Source of the DNA: Tsukamurella sputi | GTDB lineage: Bacteria > Actinomycetota > Actinomycetes > Mycobacteriales > Mycobacteriaceae | Assembly (NCBI RefSeq): GCF_007858445.1 | Contig: NZ_VIGV01000003.1 | Span: 1 to 64,000 of the forward strand | DNA length: 64,000 nucleotides | Direction of reading: 5' to 3' | In this document: positions 49,255 to 57,833 of the stretch, one piece after another | Layout of the letters: each line of letters opens with the position of its first letter | How positions within the stretch are numbered: the stretch's first letter is position 1 | Program-made: the position numbers and the translations under genes | The notes under the pieces: generated by a model | What the model saw: the letters and a program-made list of their open reading frames with translations, nothing else | What the model was told of the DNA's origin: nothing | Databases searched by the model: none

Positions 49255-50732
49255 TCCCGGGCGCGGTCCCGCTGCCGGAGGGTGGGTTTGTCGATCTTGC
49301 CGACGGGGTTCTTCGGGACCTCGTCGAGCAGGATCAGGTCGACGGGGACCTTCACCTTCGCCAGCTCGCTGCGCAGCCCGTCGAGCAGCGTGTCGGCGGT
49401 GGCGGTGGCGCCCTCGCGCAGGGAGACGTACGCGACGGGCACCTCTCCGAGCACCTCGTGCGGGCGGCCGATCACGGCGGCTTCGAAGACCTCCGGGTGC
49501 CGGTACAGCTGGGCCTCGATCTCCTTGGGATAGATGTTCTCGCCGCCGCGGATCACCATGTCCTTCACCCGATCCACCAGGCGCAGGTAGCCGTCCTCGT
49601 CGAGCAGCCCCACGTCGCCGGTGCGCAGCCACCCGTCGACGATCGTCTCCGCGGTGGCGTCGGGCCGGTTCAGGTACCCCGCCATCACCACGTCGCCGGC
49701 GATGAGCACCTCGCCCGTCTCCCCGGGCGGAACGTCGCGGAGGGCCCGGTCGACGATGCGGATCCGCTGGCCGGGCAGGGGAGGCCCGACGGTGCCGGGC
49801 TTGCGCGGGCCGTCGAGCGGGTTGATCGCGGAGGCCGTGGTGGTCTCGGAGAGTCCGTACCCCTCGACGATCGGCACGCGGAACCGGGTCTCGAACCGCT
49901 CGATGAGATCGACGGGCATCGGTGCGGCGCCGCAGATCCCGAAGCGCAACGACGTGGAATCGGGCGTCACGTCCGCCGGCAGCGCGGTGAGCATCGCGTA
50001 GATCGCGGGCACCGCGGAGAAGTACGTCGGCCGATGCCGCTCCACCGCCGGGAAGAACTCGTCCGGCCGGAACCTCCCGACGATCGTCGTGCGGCCGCCC
50101 GCCCGCAGCGGGGTGAGCGTGCCGAGAACGACGCCGTTGGCGTGGAACAGCGGCAGCACCAGCAGGCTGTGATCGCGCTCGGTGAAGGAGAAGTGCTCGA
50201 TGAACGACGCCGTCATGGCCCCGATGTTCCCGTGGGTGATCATGACGCCCTTGGGTTTCCCGGTCGTTCCCGCGGTGTAGATGAGGAGGGCGAGATCGCC
50301 GGGGCGCACCTGCACCGGCAGGGAGTCGCTGCCGTCGACCGCGGCCAGCAGCTCGTCGCACGGCAGTGCCGCGATGCCGTCGGGGGTATCGACACCGGCC
50401 TCGGTCACCAGTACCCGCGCACCGGCATCGGCTGCCTGATAGGCGATCTCCGGCGGCGCGAGGGCGGGGTTGATCGGCGTGACCGCGGCACCGAGTCGCC
50501 ATGCGGCGAACACCGCGACCACCAGCTCGACGCGATTCGGCAGCAGGAGACCGACGACGTCGCCGGCCTCGACGCCGAACCCCTGAAGCCGGGTCGCCGC
50601 GGTCCGGACGGCCGCCGCGAAGTCCTCGTTCGACAGGGCGAGCCGGTCATCCGCGATCGCCGGGTCCGACGGTGCCCGCGCGGCCCGGATCTCCGGGAGG
50701 GCGGGCACCTCGGGGAGGTCGAGCACCGTCAT
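49251..50732 (-). CDS. AMP-binding acyl-CoA synthetase (FadD-like)
   Basis: 493 aa. ANL superfamily. Seen: P-loop-type LLIYTAGTTGKPKGVMITH, GYGLSET (A5), YLNRPDATAETIVDGWLRTGDVG (A7/A8) and C-terminal KNPVGKID with the catalytic Lys. Activates a carboxylic acid as acyl-AMP and then acyl-CoA. Last gene of the minus-strand run SDR, saccharopine-dehydrogenase-like, synthetase; the ATG overlaps the preceding stop. Fatty or aromatic acid substrate undetermined. Confidence 0.9.
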   Translation of the reverse strand: MTVLDLPEVPALPEIRAARAPSDPAIADDRLALSNEDFAAAVRTAATRLQGFGVEAGDVVGLLLPNRVELVVAVFAAWRLGAAVTPINPALAPPEIAYQAADAGARVLVTEAGVDTPDGIAALPCDELLAAVDGSDSLPVQVRPGDLALLIYTAGTTGKPKGVMITHGNIGAMTASFIEHFSFTERDHSLLVLPLFHANGVVLGTLTPLRAGGRTTIVGRFRPDEFFPAVERHRPTYFSAVPAIYAMLTALPADVTPDSTSLRFGICGAAPMPVDLIERFETRFRVPIVEGYGLSETTTASAINPLDGPRKPGTVGPPLPGQRIRIVDRALRDVPPGETGEVLIAGDVVMAGYLNRPDATAETIVDGWLRTGDVGLLDEDGYLRLVDRVKDMVIRGGENIYPKEIEAQLYRHPEVFEAAVIGRPHEVLGEVPVAYVSLREGATATADTLLDGLRSELAKVKVPVDLILLDEVPKNPVGKIDKPTLRQRDRARD

Positions 50733-51856
50733 CGATGGACCGTCACGATCGGCTCCGAGATGAGTCCGAAGGTGCGCAGCACGCCCTCGAGCTCACGGTG
50801 ACCGAAGGCCTGGCAGGCGGATGCGAGGCCGACCCGGCGCGGCGCCTGCTGCAGCAGCGAGTACGCGGCGTAGGCCTGCAGCAGGCCGGTCTGCTTGTAG
50901 TTGCTGTTGCCGTGGATCACCACGTGCGCCCGGCCGAGCGGACCGGAGGCGTGCACCGAGTCCAGAGACTTGTTCACGCGTGGATTCTCCCGCGGCGGCA
51001 TCGAGTTCATCACCTGTGCGGCCACGGCGTCGAGGGCGTCGGCGCGCTCCTCCGGCGACATGTCCTTGGTGGCCTCGAGCGCCTGCGCCACGATTACCGG
51101 CACGTTGTTCATGAGCGCCGCGTTGAAGACGCCGCCCTGGGCTTTGCAGTTGGCCACGCGCGGATCGCGCTTGAACCACACCGGGTGCGAGGTTCCGCCC
51201 CAGGGGAGGGACTGCGCCAGCTCGTGCTGCCCGGGCACCACGAGCGGGACGAGGCCCTGCGCCGGGTCGAACGGGGTGTACTGGTTCTGCTCGAGGTAGA
51301 AGGCGTCGCCGCCGGCCGCGTTGACGAGGATCGTGCGGGTGGAGGCGATGGTCGGGCTGCCGCCCCAGAAGACCGCGATGTCCAGGGTGTCGAGTCCCGG
51401 TGTCTCCAGCGCGATCTGCGCCGCGATCTCGCCGGTGGTGTACATCTGGGCGATGCCGGGCGCGAGCAGCAGGCCCGCGTCGGCGTACTGCTGGTGGAAG
51501 GCCTCGTCGCAGTGGATCATCCAGTCCTGCTCGCCGTTGGTGTCGCTGTAGTGCGCACCGGCGTTCAGGCTGGCCTGCACCACCGCGTCGCCGAACTTGA
51601 TGAAGGGCCCCACCGTGTTCAGGACGACGGAACTGCCGCGGAACAGGTCGGTCAGCGCGTCCACGTCGTGATCGACCTGGACGACCTCGTAGTCGGCGGT
51701 CTCGATACCGGCGACGTTCTTGTCCATGGACTCGGTCAGCCTGCCCTCGTCGCGGCCCGCCGCCGTGAAGGGCACGTTGTACTCGCGCAGGTACTCGCAG
51801 ACCAGACGGCCCGTGTATCCCGAGGCGCCGTACACCACTACCGGCTTGTTGCTCAT
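50729..51856 (-). CDS. Saccharopine-dehydrogenase-like oxidoreductase (DUF5938-type)
   Basis: 375 aa, ATG 51856. Seen: an N-terminal Rossmann motif VVVYGASGYTGRLVCEYL, NTVGPF and SDTNGEQDW, typical of trans-acting enoyl-reductase/saccharopine-dehydrogenase-like proteins of actinobacteria. The middle and C-terminal parts are a beta-rich domain with GGTSHPVWFKRDPRVANCK. Co-transcribed with an SDR and an AMP-ligase, so it probably acts on a lipid or polyketide-type thioester or alcohol. The upstream gap to the SDR gene is 37 bases. Confidence 0.78.
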   Translation of the reverse strand: MSNKPVVVYGASGYTGRLVCEYLREYNVPFTAAGRDEGRLTESMDKNVAGIETADYEVVQVDHDVDALTDLFRGSSVVLNTVGPFIKFGDAVVQASLNAGAHYSDTNGEQDWMIHCDEAFHQQYADAGLLLAPGIAQMYTTGEIAAQIALETPGLDTLDIAVFWGGSPTIASTRTILVNAAGGDAFYLEQNQYTPFDPAQGLVPLVVPGQHELAQSLPWGGTSHPVWFKRDPRVANCKAQGGVFNAALMNNVPVIVAQALEATKDMSPEERADALDAVAAQVMNSMPPRENPRVNKSLDSVHASGPLGRAHVVIHGNSNYKQTGLLQAYAAYSLLQQAPRRVGLASACQAFGHRELEGVLRTFGLISEPIVTVHR

Positions 51857-51893
51857 GATTCTCCTTGTCGGGGTTGGATTGGAGGGTTCCGGT

Positions 51894-52688
51894 TCACATG
51901 CCCATGCCGCCGTCGACCGGCAGGCCGGCGCCGTTGACGAATCGGGAGGCGTCCGAGGCGAGGAAGACCACGGCGTCCGCCATGTCCCGGACCTCGCCGA
52001 GCCGACCGCTCGGGGTGAGCCCCACGACCGCTTCGACGGCCTCCTCGGGGGAGCCGAACAGGCCGAGCCGGGCCATGTCCACGGCGAGGCCGGTACCCAT
52101 CTCGGTGGGGACGAGGCCGGGATAGATGCAGTTCACGCGCACGCCATAGCCGAGCTTGCCCGATTCCATCGCCGCGACCCGCGTCATGCGGTCGATCGCC
52201 GATTTGGTGGCGGAATAGATCGCGATGCCGGGGAAGGCGATGGTGGCGGCCACCGAGGCGACGTTGATGATCGCCCCGCCGGTACCGGCGGCACCGTCGG
52301 GACGCATGGCCCGCAGGCCGTGCTTGAGGCCGAGGGCGGTGCCGAGGACGTTGACGTCCAGCTGGCGGCGCACGTCGTCGACGGCGATCTCGGTGAGGAG
52401 ACCGGAGATCTCGACGCCCGCGTTGTTGACCAGGACGTCGAGCCCGCCGAGCTGCGCGATCGTCGCGTCGATGGCGGCGGTCCAGCTCTCCTCGGTCGTG
52501 ACGTCGAGGTGAACCGATCCGTGTCCGGCGCCGAGCGACGCCGCCACCGACGCCGCGCGCTCGGTCTGCAGGTCACCGATCACGACACGGGCACCGGCGG
52601 CGGACAGAGCGTGCGCCATGCCCTCGCCGAGCCCCTGGGCCCCGCCGGTGACGAGGATGCGCCGCCCGGTCAGATCGAATGCGCTCAC
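51894..52688 (-). CDS. Short-chain dehydrogenase/reductase
   Basis: 264 aa. Classical SDR. Seen: RILVTGGAQGLGEGMA (TGxxxGxG), NNAGVEISG (NNAG), a catalytic Ser (ASVAATIAFPG), YSATKSAID (YxxxK), and the C-terminal PVDGGMGM. NAD(P)-dependent oxidation of a hydroxyl group. First gene of the minus-strand operon, with the TetR operator 72 bases upstream; divergent from the TetR gene. A role in a 3-ketoacyl or steroid-type oxidation is inferred from the neighbours. Confidence 0.9.
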   Translation of the reverse strand: MSAFDLTGRRILVTGGAQGLGEGMAHALSAAGARVVIGDLQTERAASVAASLGAGHGSVHLDVTTEESWTAAIDATIAQLGGLDVLVNNAGVEISGLLTEIAVDDVRRQLDVNVLGTALGLKHGLRAMRPDGAAGTGGAIINVASVAATIAFPGIAIYSATKSAIDRMTRVAAMESGKLGYGVRVNCIYPGLVPTEMGTGLAVDMARLGLFGSPEEAVEAVVGLTPSGRLGEVRDMADAVVFLASDASRFVNGAGLPVDGGMGM

Positions 52689-52759
52689 GATGACTCCCTT
52701 GATCGAGGTGGACTTCGAGTGCCGGTTCCTCTGTGGTGCCCGTCACATCCAAGAATCTA

Positions 52760-52792
52760 GACGACTGTCCAGAGAAATATTGGACAATCGTC
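52760..52792. promoter_or_regulatory. TetR-type operator
   Basis: Inverted repeat GACGACTGTCCA-N9-TGGACAATCGTC, 11 of 12 arm positions pair, in the divergent gap between the SDR operon and the TetR gene. The AT-rich spacer GAGAAATAT may include a -10. Confidence 0.75.
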
Positions 52793-52887
52793 AAGCCGAA
52801 CGGTCAGGGGTGGCGCTCCGACCCGCGCCACGGGGGCTATCCTGGGGCGATGCCGACACGCGGTCGGCACGGCGAAAGGGGTGCGAG

Positions 52888-53538
52888 GTGACCGATCTCA
52901 TCGCGTCCGCCGGTGCTCCCGCGGCGGTGGGGGCCAGCAAGCACGCCACGAAGGTGGCGGCCAAGCGCGACGAGCTGGCGCGTGCGGCCCTGAAGACGCT
53001 GTCCGAACTCGGCTACGCGCGCACGAGCCTTCGCGAGATCGCCGCGAACTCCGAGTACAGCCACGGCGTGCTGCACTACTACTTCGCCGACAGGCTGGAA
53101 CTCATCGCGCACTGCGTGCACCTCTACAAAGCGGAGTGCATCGCGTCGTACGACGACGTGCTCCGTGAGGACGACGACGCGCCGGCGCTGCGCGCCCGGT
53201 TCGCGGAGCGGCTCGCCGCCACGATGGAGCACGACCTCCCCACCCACAAGCTCTGGTACGACCTGCGGTCGCAGGCCATGTTCGAGACCTCCCTCGCCCA
53301 GGACGTGCGCGAGATCGACGGCGACCTCGAGGCGATGATCTGGCGGGTCGTCAGCCGGTACGCGGAGCTGTCCGACGGTGTGCCGCTGCTGGATTCGGCG
53401 GGAACGTACGCGGCGCTCGACGGCCCCTTCGAGCGCGCGGTGCGCCGCCGGGTCCGGGGTGACGAGTCCGCGGGGCCGGACCTGACCGACCAGGTCTTCC
53501 GGCTGCTGGACGCACTGGTGATCCGGTCCGCCCGCTGA
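52888..53538 (+). CDS. TetR-family regulator
   Basis: 216 aa, GTG 52888. Seen: an N-terminal basic extension (SKHATKVAAKRDELAR), helix-turn-helix TSLREIAANSEYSHGVLHYYFADRLEL, and an all-helical C-terminal ligand domain with LWYDLRSQAMF. Divergent from the SDR-ligase operon; the inverted repeat at 52760-52792 is its likely operator. In such lipid operons TetR repressors respond to acyl-CoA or steroid metabolites. Convergent with the next TetR gene after three bases. Confidence 0.88.
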   Translation: MTDLIASAGAPAAVGASKHATKVAAKRDELARAALKTLSELGYARTSLREIAANSEYSHGVLHYYFADRLELIAHCVHLYKAECIASYDDVLREDDDAPALRARFAERLAATMEHDLPTHKLWYDLRSQAMFETSLAQDVREIDGDLEAMIWRVVSRYAELSDGVPLLDSAGTYAALDGPFERAVRRRVRGDESAGPDLTDQVFRLLDALVIRSAR

Positions 53539-53541
53539 TCC

Positions 53542-54111
53542 TCAGTCGGAGCCGTGGGGCCCGCCGAGGGCGCCGTCGATGAACGTGCGGAAGGCGAAGG
53601 CGAGCGTGTCCGGCGATTGCAGAGTGCCGCTCTCGTACCCCACCAGCAGGTACAGCGCCGTGGTCGCGTACCTCTGCGCGAGGTCCGGATCTCCGATCAC
53701 CTCGGTGTACGCCTCCGCGATCACGTCGCGCCGTTCGAGGTCGACCTCCGCCTGGTGGCGCGCGACCTCCGGGTCGTGCGCGGCCCACACCCGGATCGCG
53801 GCCTCGGTCGCATGCGGCAGGGTCATGCCGGTGTCGATGAGCGACATCAGCCGGTCGTAGGCGTCGGGGACCTGTCGGGCCGCCTCGATGATGCGGTTGC
53901 TCTTGGTCTCCCGCCAGTACTCGATGAGGGCGGAGGTGAACTCGGGCCAGCTCGGAAAGGCGTGGTAGAAGCTGCCGGTCGACGACCCCGCCTGCGCGCA
54001 CACCGCGGCCAGCTTGAGCCCGGCGTGCCCCCGCTCGGTCAGCACCGCCATGCCGGCCTCGAGGAACCGCAGCTGGACGTAGCGGGACGGGGTCGAGCGG
54101 GCGGGAGGCAC
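53542..54111 (-). CDS. TetR-family regulator
   Basis: 189 aa. Seen: VQLRFLEAGMAVLTERGHAGLKLAAVCAQAGSSTGSFYHAFPSWPEF, the canonical TetR helix-turn-helix with FYHAF, and a helical C-terminal domain (TetR_C_ type) with YATTALYLLVGYESG. Convergent with the preceding TetR gene and divergent from a DUF1345 membrane protein gene 48 bases away, its probable target. No convincing inverted repeat was found in that short gap. Confidence 0.87.
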   Translation of the reverse strand: MPPARSTPSRYVQLRFLEAGMAVLTERGHAGLKLAAVCAQAGSSTGSFYHAFPSWPEFTSALIEYWRETKSNRIIEAARQVPDAYDRLMSLIDTGMTLPHATEAAIRVWAAHDPEVARHQAEVDLERRDVIAEAYTEVIGDPDLAQRYATTALYLLVGYESGTLQSPDTLAFAFRTFIDGALGGPHGSD

Positions 54112-54159
54112 GGGCCGATCGTATCCGCCACGCCGCAGGGGCCGTGGAAAACTCGACCC

Positions 54160-54774
54160 ATGCGACGTTCCGTTCTGGTCCCCCTCCTGGAGACCGTGCT
54201 CACCCTCCTGGGCCTGCTCTGGCTGGTCGCAGTCCTTCTGTTCGGGCGGTCGGCCGTGCCGCTGCTCATCGCCTGGGACGTGGCCGCGGTCGCCTACGTG
54301 GTGGTGGGCTGGCTACTGCTGCACCGGCGGATCCCCGCCGAGGACGACGACCCGGATCTGCTTGCGCCACGCTGGCAGACCACCCTGTTCGCGCTGGTGG
54401 CCAGCGGCTCCGGCCTGGTGGGCGGCTTCCTGATGATCGCGACCCGCGGCGAGGACTCCGACTCCCTGCTCCAACCGGCCGCGGCGTTGACGGTCCTCCT
54501 GTCCTGGATGCTGCTGCACACGGCGTTCGCGCAGATCTACGCCCGGGACTACTTCGCGGGCGACCCGGGCCTCGTCTTCCCGGAGTGCGAACGGCCGCAG
54601 CTCACGGAGTTCCTCTACTTCTCCATCACGATCGGCACCTCGTTCGCAGTCTCCGACGTCACCGTCACCAAGCGGTCGACGCGCCGCCTGGTGATCGCGC
54701 ACAGCGTGCTCAGCTTCTTCTTCAACGCGGCCGTCGTGGCGATCGCGCTGGACTGGATCAAGGGCGGAGGCTGA
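54160..54774 (+). CDS. DUF1345 membrane protein
   Basis: 204 aa, ATG 54160. Five transmembrane helices. Seen: LLWLVAVLLFG, AYVVVGWLLLHRRI, LLHTAFAQIYARDYF and the family-typical FLYFSITIGTSFAVSDVTVTKRSTRRLVIAHSVLSFFFN, which resembles a two-helix ion-channel-like part. DUF1345 proteins are of unknown function, often divergent from TetR regulators. It is convergent with the helicase gene. Confidence 0.82.
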   Translation: MRRSVLVPLLETVLTLLGLLWLVAVLLFGRSAVPLLIAWDVAAVAYVVVGWLLLHRRIPAEDDDPDLLAPRWQTTLFALVASGSGLVGGFLMIATRGEDSDSLLQPAAALTVLLSWMLLHTAFAQIYARDYFAGDPGLVFPECERPQLTEFLYFSITIGTSFAVSDVTVTKRSTRRLVIAHSVLSFFFNAAVVAIALDWIKGGG

Positions 54775-54792
54775 GCACGCCGTGCGCGCGGA

Positions 54793-56982
54793 TCACGCGG
54801 TGGCCACGGGACTCTCGAGCCCGCTCAGGCACGCCGGCAGCGGTCCGCGGTGCAGTACCCCGAGCCTTTGTGTCGCGCGGGTGAGTGCCACGTACAGGTC
54901 CGCGGCGCCCCGCTCACCGTCGGCGAGGATGGCCGCCGGGTCGACGACGAGCACGGCGTCGAATTCGAGCCCCTTCGTCGCCGAGGGCGGCACGGCGCCC
55001 GGCGTACCGTCGGGTCCGATGACGGCGAAGGTGCCCTCCCGGCCCGTCTCGTCGCGGACGAACTCCTCGATCGCGGCGGCCAGGCCCTCGTCGGTGGTCG
55101 GCCTGACCCACGGCCGGTTCCCCGAGGCGCGCACCGACTCCGGCGGCACGACGCCAGGCGCGAACTCCGCCAGCACGCCGGCGGCCACCGCCATGATCTC
55201 CGACGGTGTGCGGTAGTTGACCGTGAGCGCGGTGTAGGCCCAGCGGCCGGCGACGTAGGGATCCAGCATCTCCGCCCACGAGCGGGCACCGGCCGGGGCG
55301 CTGCGCTGCGTGAGGTCGCCGACCACGGTGAACGAGCGCGACGGACAGCGTCGCATCAGCGCTCGCCAGTCCATCGCCGACAGTTCCTGGGCCTCGTCCA
55401 CCACCACGTGCCGGTAGACCCAGGTGCGGTCCGCCGCAGCGCGTTCCACCAGGTCCCGGGTGTCCCGCTCCTCGAACCGGCCGGCCAGGTCGTCCGCGTA
55501 GAGCAGGTCGGTGGCGAAGAGATGGTCCTCGTCGTCCATCGAATCCGCCCGGGAGACCAGCGAATCCAGCACGCCCTCCGCGAACTCCGCCTGCTCCCTC
55601 CGGGCCTCCGCTGCCGCCGTGTCGTCCTGGATCTCGTGCGGGCCGAGCAGCTCCGCGAGCTCGTCCAGCAGCGGAACGTCCGAGACGGTCCACGCGGCAC
55701 CGTCGGACCGCAGCAGCGAGGGGTCCGCGCCCGCCGCGGCCAGCCGCTCGGGCGAGCTCAGCAGGTCCGCGAGGACGGTCTCCGGGGAGAGCACGGGCCA
55801 CAGCGCGCCGACGGTCCGCCGGAAGGTTCCGTCGACCGCGAGATCGGCGAGCATGCTGCCGCGCATCTCCTCCCAGGCCCGCGTGTCCTCGCGGCGCAGC
55901 CACTGCTTCCCGATCCGGCCCAGCGCCCGCTCGGTGATCGCCCAGGTCAGCACGTCGAGGAAGACCGTGCGAGCCTGGTTGTGCGGCTGCCCACTCGTGC
56001 GGGCCTCGTCCCCGGCCCACCCGACCACGTCGGCCTCGATCCGTACGGTCGCATCGCCCAGCCCGATGGAGACGGGCGTCTCCGGCACGGTGCGACGGTC
56101 CGCGACCGCCGCGGCGAGGACGTCGGCCATCGCCGCCGCGCCCTTGAGCCGCGCCACCGCCGGTGCGTCCTCTGCGTCCGCCGCGACGCCCGGGTAGAGC
56201 GTCGCCGGCGTCGCGAAGACCACGTCGGACTCGCCGAGCGAGGGCAGCACCCGGCCGATGTGCTGCAGGAACGACGTGTTCGGCCCCACCACCAGGACGC
56301 CGTGCCGCTCGAACCGCGCTCGCTGCGTGTACAGCAGGTACGCCACGCGGTGCAGCGCCACGACCGTCTTGCCCGTGCCCGGGCCGCCCTCGATCACGGT
56401 GACGCCGGGATTGTCGGAACGGATGATCCGGTCCTGATCGGCCTGGATGGTCGCGACGATGTCGCGCATCCCCTCGCCGCGCGGCGCGTTCACGGCGGCC
56501 AGCAGCGCTGCGTCGCCCCGCGCGTCCGCGCCCGGCCGGCCCAGCATCTCGTCGGTGAACGAGGTCAGCTCCCGGCCGCGGCTGAGGAACTGCCGCCGCC
56601 GGTGCACACCCTCGGGATGCGCCCCCGTCGCCGTGTAGAAGGCCCGCGATGCGGGCGCCCGCCAATCCAGGAGGAGTTCCTCGTCCCCGTTCTCGTCGTC
56701 GAACAGGCCCAACCGGCCCACGTACCGCGTCCCGACGGCGCCGTCGGGCCCCGGCTCGTCGTCGAGCCGGCCGAAGGCGAGCCCCTCCTCGGCGACGCTG
56801 AGTCGCCGGACCTCCCGCGCGGACGTCATCACATCGCCCTCCCGGTCCACCGCCCTGCCCTCGTGATCGCGCAGCGCGTCGGTGTACCGTCGCCGCGCCC
56901 GGGCCCGTTCGGCGTCCAGCCGGGCGTACAACCCCGCCACGTACGCGCGTTCCTGAAGCAGTTCGTTCTGGTACTCGGACAT
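54793..56982 (-). CDS. helR: HelR/HelD-type RNA-polymerase-recycling helicase
   Basis: 729 aa from ATG 56982. Superfamily 1 UvrD-like ATPase. Seen: an N-terminal coiled-coil-type arm (ERAYVAGLYARLDAERARARRRYTDAL), Walker A EGGPGTGKTVVALHRVAYLLY, motif II VVVDEAQELS, motif III VVGDLTQRSAP, and a C-terminal motif VI VALTRATQRLGVL. HelD enzymes dislodge RNA polymerase from DNA; the actinobacterial HelR branch displaces bound rifamycin and gives rifamycin resistance. A rifamycin-associated element 52 bases upstream supports the HelR name. Confidence 0.88.
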   Translation of the reverse strand: MSEYQNELLQERAYVAGLYARLDAERARARRRYTDALRDHEGRAVDREGDVMTSAREVRRLSVAEEGLAFGRLDDEPGPDGAVGTRYVGRLGLFDDENGDEELLLDWRAPASRAFYTATGAHPEGVHRRRQFLSRGRELTSFTDEMLGRPGADARGDAALLAAVNAPRGEGMRDIVATIQADQDRIIRSDNPGVTVIEGGPGTGKTVVALHRVAYLLYTQRARFERHGVLVVGPNTSFLQHIGRVLPSLGESDVVFATPATLYPGVAADAEDAPAVARLKGAAAMADVLAAAVADRRTVPETPVSIGLGDATVRIEADVVGWAGDEARTSGQPHNQARTVFLDVLTWAITERALGRIGKQWLRREDTRAWEEMRGSMLADLAVDGTFRRTVGALWPVLSPETVLADLLSSPERLAAAGADPSLLRSDGAAWTVSDVPLLDELAELLGPHEIQDDTAAAEARREQAEFAEGVLDSLVSRADSMDDEDHLFATDLLYADDLAGRFEERDTRDLVERAAADRTWVYRHVVVDEAQELSAMDWRALMRRCPSRSFTVVGDLTQRSAPAGARSWAEMLDPYVAGRWAYTALTVNYRTPSEIMAVAAGVLAEFAPGVVPPESVRASGNRPWVRPTTDEGLAAAIEEFVRDETGREGTFAVIGPDGTPGAVPPSATKGLEFDAVLVVDPAAILADGERGAADLYVALTRATQRLGVLHRGPLPACLSGLESPVATA

Positions 56983-57033
56983 GCACCCACCTCGCAAGAA
57001 TTCGGATCCGGCCAGCGAGTATGCGCCCTCGAC

Positions 57034-57053
57034 GGGGCCTTGCGGCAAGGCCC
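57034..57053. promoter_or_regulatory. Rifamycin-associated element (RAE) upstream of helR
   Basis: GGGGCCTTGCGGCAAGGCCC is an inverted repeat nearly identical to the published 19-base RAE (GGGGCTTGCGGCAAGGCCC). It lies in the divergent gap, 52 bases from the helR ATG. RAEs mark rifampicin-inducible resistance genes in actinobacteria. Confidence 0.82.
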
Positions 57054-57188
57054 GGGGTGCGCTATACAGTGAAGTGGGAGGGAGAAACCGGGTCCTCGCG
57101 TGTCCGCTTCCGCCTTCCAGCCGCCCCGATTGCGCCCACTCTGACGCGAACCGCGCGCGAATCCCGCTTCCTCTGTAGGTTCGACCGG

Positions 57189-57833
57189 GTGGACCTCCGA
57201 AGATTCCTCGACGGTCGTGGGGGTCAGCTCGGCTTCCTCACCTATCAACACGCCTCCCTGGTGATCCAGAGTGTGGTGATAGGCGCGGTGATCGCGCTGG
57301 TGATCGCGGCGCTGGTGTACCGCTCGCGGGCGGGCGCGGCGTTCGCCACGGCCGTCGCCTCCGTCGGCATGACCGTGCCCTCCCTCGCACTGTTGGCTCT
57401 GCTGCTCATCGTCTTCGGGCTCGGGGTGACCCCATCGGTCACGATGCTCGTCTTCTACGCGGCGTTGCCGATCCTGACCAGCGCGATCGTCGGGCTGCAA
57501 GCGGTGCCGCCCGCGCTGGTCGAGGCGGCCCGGGGCCTCGGCATGCCGCGCTGGCGGGTGCTGACCACCGTCGAGCTGCCGAACGCCTGGCCCGTGATCC
57601 TCACCGGAATCCGGGTCAGCACCCAGCTCGTCGTCGGCGTCGCCACTGTGGTGGCCTACGTGCTCGGGCCGGGCCTCGGCTCCCTGATCTTCTCCGGACT
57701 CGCCCGCCTCGGCGGCGCGGGTGCACTCGAATCCGCGTTGGTGGGCACCGTTCTCGTGGTGGCCGTCGCGCTCGTACTCGACGGTCTGCTGGTGCTCCTG
57801 GGCCGCTTCACCGTCTCGAAGGGACTGCGATGA
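57189..57833 (+). CDS. Osmolyte ABC transporter permease (OpuC/ProW-like)
   Basis: 214 aa, GTG 57189. Five to six transmembrane helices. Seen: the permease EAA-type loop LVEAARGLGMPRWRVLTTVELPNAWPVILTG, matching OpuCB/ProW proteins. Start of a four-gene operon permease-ATPase-permease-binding protein, coupled by 4-base overlaps, in an arrangement typical of glycine-betaine/carnitine/choline uptake systems. The start is uncertain because no clear ribosome-binding site precedes it; a leaderless or weak start is possible. Confidence 0.88.
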   Translation: MDLRRFLDGRGGQLGFLTYQHASLVIQSVVIGAVIALVIAALVYRSRAGAAFATAVASVGMTVPSLALLALLLIVFGLGVTPSVTMLVFYAALPILTSAIVGLQAVPPALVEAARGLGMPRWRVLTTVELPNAWPVILTGIRVSTQLVVGVATVVAYVLGPGLGSLIFSGLARLGGAGALESALVGTVLVVAVALVLDGLLVLLGRFTVSKGLR

